Made by a program: the position numbers and the translations under genes
Notes under the pieces: generated by a model
Databases searched by the model: none
The model's input: the letters and a program-made list of their open reading frames with translations, nothing else
What the model was told of the DNA's origin: nothing
Shown: positions 61,332 through 64,000 of the stretch, piece after piece
Position numbering within the stretch: position 1 is the stretch's first letter
Layout of the letters: every line of letters begins with the position of its first letter
Origin: CAYQJS01 sp964417895
GTDB lineage: Bacteria; Chloroflexota; UBA6077; SHYK01
NCBI GenBank assembly: GCA_964417895.1
Contig: CAYQJS010000001.1
Coordinates: forward strand, 248,001-312,000
Direction: 5' to 3'
Length of the DNA: 64,000 nt

Positions 61332-64000
61332 TGGTTCAAGTCGAGGAGCGGGTCCAGCGGCGGCCCGCTCACCACGAAGCGCCTGCGGCGCCCCCGTCCC
61401 CGGCTTTTGCCATCCGCGACTGGAGTTGGCTTCCCTTCGCCGCCCTGATGGCCCTCGCCTTCGCCCTGCGCATGTGGGACCTCGGTGCGCGAGCGATGCA
61501 CCACGACGAGAGCCTGCACGCCGTTTACAGCTGGTATCTGTACGTCGGGCGCCCCTACGTCCACGATCCAATGATGCATGGACCGTTCCTCTTCGATTTC
61601 ACGGCGCTGCTCTTCCTCCTCTTCGGCGACAGCGAGGTGACCGCGCGACTGCCGATGGTGCTGCTGGGCTCCGCATCAGTATTCATGCCCTATTTCCTCC
61701 GCCACGAGCTCGGCCGCTTCGGTGCCCTGGCGGCGGCTTGCATGTTGGCCTTCGGCCCCGCCTTCTTCTACTTCTCACGGTTCGGCCACAACGAGGGGAT
61801 GCTCGTCTTCCAGACGCTGTTGATTGTCGTGGGGCTCTTCGGATGGTTCCGGACGAGGCGCTCCGCCTATCTCTACGCCCTCGCGGTGGGATTCGCCCTG
61901 ATGTTCTCCACCAAGATCGTGTCTCTCATCTTCGGCTTCACGGTAGCGGCTTTCCTCGTGGCCGCCGTCCTCGTGCAGGCGAGGCGGCGGACGTCCGAGG
62001 ATACAGTGCTGGACGCGATCCTCGACGTGGGATGGCGTCGGCTGGGCATCTGCGCCGCGATTTTCTTCGGCATCAGCGGGCTTCTGTACACCAGCTTCCT
62101 CACGAATCTGGAGGGCCTCTGTACGGCGCTGGTCTCGCCCCCGGTTGGGAGCTGCGCCGGAAAGCGGGGCATGCTGCAGTACTGGCTGGAGCAGCAGAGT
62201 GTCTCGCGAGGGGCGCAACCGTGGTTCTACTACTTCATGCTGATTCCCCTTTACGAGATCGTCCCACTGGCGCTTGCGTTGTTGGCTCCGGCCCTCGCGC
62301 GCCGGCCGCGCTCATTGTTCTTCTGGTTCGCGGTGTCATGGGCCCTGCTCTCAGCTGCCATCTATTCGCTGGCCAGCGAGAAGATGCCCTGGCTGATCGT
62401 GCACCTGACGCTGCCCCTCGTGATGCTCGCGGCGCTGACCGCGGAAGGCGTCATGAGCCGCGTCCGCCTGCCTTTCGTTCTCGCGCCGCGACAGTGGGGG
62501 CTCGCGGGCATCGGCCTGCTGGCCATTGCCGTCTTCGTCGCCTGGGCCACGGCCGGCAGCGCTGACGGCACGCCGCTCACCATTCAGACGGCTACGCTGC
62601 GCCGTATCGCCCTGGGTTTCGTCTGCGCCGGGCTCGTCGCGTTCGGCGTTTGGGTCGCGTCGCGCTTGACCTGGCGCCAGGCGGCGGGAGCTCTGGGCGC
62701 CGCAGCCTTCGCCGTCCTTCTGGTCTACTCCGTCCGCACCGCGTGGCAAGTCACGTACAAGAACGGCGACGTGCCCGTCGAGATGCTCGTCTACGTCCAG
62801 AGCTCGCCGGACGTTCCATTCATCGTCGAGGAAGTGGAGCGCTTAGGGAACACACTGGGCCTGCGAAAAGATGTGCCAATCCTCCTGGATACGGGCCGAC
62901 CGGAGACGTCCGGCGAGGCAGTCACCTGGCCGTTCGAGTGGTACTTCCGCGACTACAAGGCCAAAACGTATTTCTCCAATGCGCTCCCCGCTGACTTCTC
63001 TACCGGTAAATACGCGGCAGTGCTCGTTATGGGCGTTAATTTGGACCCCATCCGAGGTCAACTGGACGGATACACCGGAAACAAGTTCCGGCTCAACTGG
63101 TGGTATCCGGAGGACTACAAACAACTGGCTCCGCAGGAGATGAGCCCTGCCGCGGGTTTCGGCAGGACTCTCTTCGAGGCTGATGCGCGGGCCAAGTTCT
63201 TCGGGACGCTCTGGTTCACGCTGACCGACGCGACCGCACGCGAGAAGCTCGCCAAGTACCTGATCCACCGAGAGCTGATCAACCCGCCGCTCGGCGCTCG
63301 GGAGATGTACTTCTACGTCCGCGACGACCTAGCGCGGGGCGGCCTCGCCGGCCCACCCCGGGCGAGCGGCTCCTCCGGCCCCCAGCGTCAGCAACCAGCC
63401 GCCGCCCTCGAGTTCCAGAACATGTCGGTCTACAGCGGGCCGGGGGGCCAGGCGGCGCTGCGCGATCCCAAGGGGATCGCCCTTGACCTCGAGGGAAGGC
63501 TTTATGTCCTGGACGGTGCCAGCTCGAGTGTGACTGTACTTAACCGCGATGGCTCTATGGCTCGCACTTGGGGCCGCAAAGGGGACGGCGATGGCGAGTT
63601 GAACGAGCCGTGGGGGATCGCCGTCGCGCCGGACGGCTCCGTCTTTGTCGCGGACACCTGGAACCACCGCGTCCAGAAGTTCACGGGCGACGGGCGGTTC
63701 GTTGCAAAATGGGGCAGCCACGAGGTTGGGACCACGCCTGGACGCTTCTTCGGGCCCCGCGATCTGGCGATCACCCCCGGGGGCGAGCTGCTGGTGACGG
63801 ACACCGGCAACAAGCGAATCCAGGTCTTCGACCAGCGGGGCACGTTCCTCCGCGCGTTCGGGACCGAGGGAAGCGCGCCAGGGCAGTTCCGAGAGCCCGT
63901 CGGCGTCGCCGTGGATGGAGAGGGGCGCATCTACGTTGCGGACACGTGGAACCAGCGCATCCAGGTCTTCGACGCGTCGTTCAACCCGCTGGCCCAGCAC
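61331..64000 (+). CDS. Agl23-like (TIGR03663) membrane protein fused to NHL repeats, cut by right edge
   Basis: 890 codons are open to the window end. The membrane part (about 1-490) follows TIGR03663, called flippase activity-associated Agl23: LGARAMHHDESLHAVYSWYL with a Asp-Glu pair, VHDPMMHGPFLFDFTALLFL, PFFYFSRFGHNEG-type loop and ASEKMPWLIVHLTLP. A soluble block follows, then from about residue 700 at least four NHL repeats (GIAVAPDGSVFVADTWNHRV QKF pattern), a beta-propeller facing outside. The ATG overlaps the previous stop (TGATG). The start, frame and order are clear; the end is missing. Confidence 0.88.
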   Translation, partial: MVQVEERVQRRPAHHEAPAAPPSPAFAIRDWSWLPFAALMALAFALRMWDLGARAMHHDESLHAVYSWYLYVGRPYVHDPMMHGPFLFDFTALLFLLFGDSEVTARLPMVLLGSASVFMPYFLRHELGRFGALAAACMLAFGPAFFYFSRFGHNEGMLVFQTLLIVVGLFGWFRTRRSAYLYALAVGFALMFSTKIVSLIFGFTVAAFLVAAVLVQARRRTSEDTVLDAILDVGWRRLGICAAIFFGISGLLYTSFLTNLEGLCTALVSPPVGSCAGKRGMLQYWLEQQSVSRGAQPWFYYFMLIPLYEIVPLALALLAPALARRPRSLFFWFAVSWALLSAAIYSLASEKMPWLIVHLTLPLVMLAALTAEGVMSRVRLPFVLAPRQWGLAGIGLLAIAVFVAWATAGSADGTPLTIQTATLRRIALGFVCAGLVAFGVWVASRLTWRQAAGALGAAAFAVLLVYSVRTAWQVTYKNGDVPVEMLVYVQSSPDVPFIVEEVERLGNTLGLRKDVPILLDTGRPETSGEAVTWPFEWYFRDYKAKTYFSNALPADFSTGKYAAVLVMGVNLDPIRGQLDGYTGNKFRLNWWYPEDYKQLAPQEMSPAAGFGRTLFEADARAKFFGTLWFTLTDATAREKLAKYLIHRELINPPLGAREMYFYVRDDLARGGLAGPPRASGSSGPQRQQPAAALEFQNMSVYSGPGGQAALRDPKGIALDLEGRLYVLDGASSSVTVLNRDGSMARTWGRKGDGDGELNEPWGIAVAPDGSVFVADTWNHRVQKFTGDGRFVAKWGSHEVGTTPGRFFGPRDLAITPGGELLVTDTGNKRIQVFDQRGTFLRAFGTEGSAPGQFREPVGVAVDGEGRIYVADTWNQRIQVFDASFNPLAQH

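Overview
The window is 64 kb of GC-rich bacterial chromosome with dense genes on both strands and strong AAGGAGG-type ribosome sites. The best lineage clue is the pair of large membrane proteins with the Chlor_Arch_YYY (DUF2298) signature (52.6-59.6 kb) next to an Agl23-like protein. These families are known mainly from Chloroflexota and archaea, so I read this as an uncultured Chloroflexota genome. The class cannot be fixed from sequence alone.

0-33 kb is an accessory, catabolism-like region. It has three amidohydrolase-2 enzymes, two M24 'pita-bread' proteins that lack the usual metal ligands, a Rieske oxygenase-like protein lacking the two iron histidines, a CaiB/BaiF CoA-transferase, a ThDP enzyme, an SDR, a mu-crystallin/ornithine cyclodeaminase homologue, a cysteine hydrolase, an alanine-glyoxylate-type aminotransferase, cupins, a VOC protein, a GYD protein, an extracellular solute-binding lipoprotein, and MetE-like and UroD-like zinc methyltransferase homologues. 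Most have their own ribosome site and stand singly or in pairs. The substrates are unknown. Hsp20 and Lon form a coupled operon at 26.3-29.2 kb. Two PIN-domain toxin-antitoxin pairs and one decayed pair lie among them.

33-41 kb is a housekeeping core. A CDC48-like double AAA+ ATPase has a natural Glu-to-Gln change in the second Walker B. It is followed by a promoter, tRNA-Thr, tRNA-Tyr, tRNA-Thr, a broken tuf fragment, rpmG, tRNA-Trp, secE, nusG, rplK and rplA. The order is the classical bacterial one, but tuf is reduced to a frameshifted stub, tRNA-Gly is absent and rplJ/rplL do not follow rplA.

41-45.8 kb holds thpR, two coupled MFS exporters and a DUF362 protein, among runs of low-complexity GGAACTCGGAACT-like repeat. 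One run is translated as the tail of an MFS protein.

45.8-64 kb is a cell-surface glycan or glycosylation locus: a GT2-methyltransferase fusion, GT39, GT4, two methyltransferases, then four tandem coupled membrane proteins (GT39-YYY fusion, YYY, GT39-like, Agl23-like fused to NHL repeats). The last runs off the right edge. This is the most promising candidate for an under-described system.

Dispersed intergenic palindromes of at least three kinds punctuate the window. No rRNA, CRISPR array, transposase or integrase was seen. Stretches above 300 bases without an intact gene are 139-558 (a tRNA-like relic), 7550-8079 (palindromic repeat and a gene remnant), 13070-13489 (decayed toxin-antitoxin pair) and 37480-38085 (tRNAs and tuf relic).
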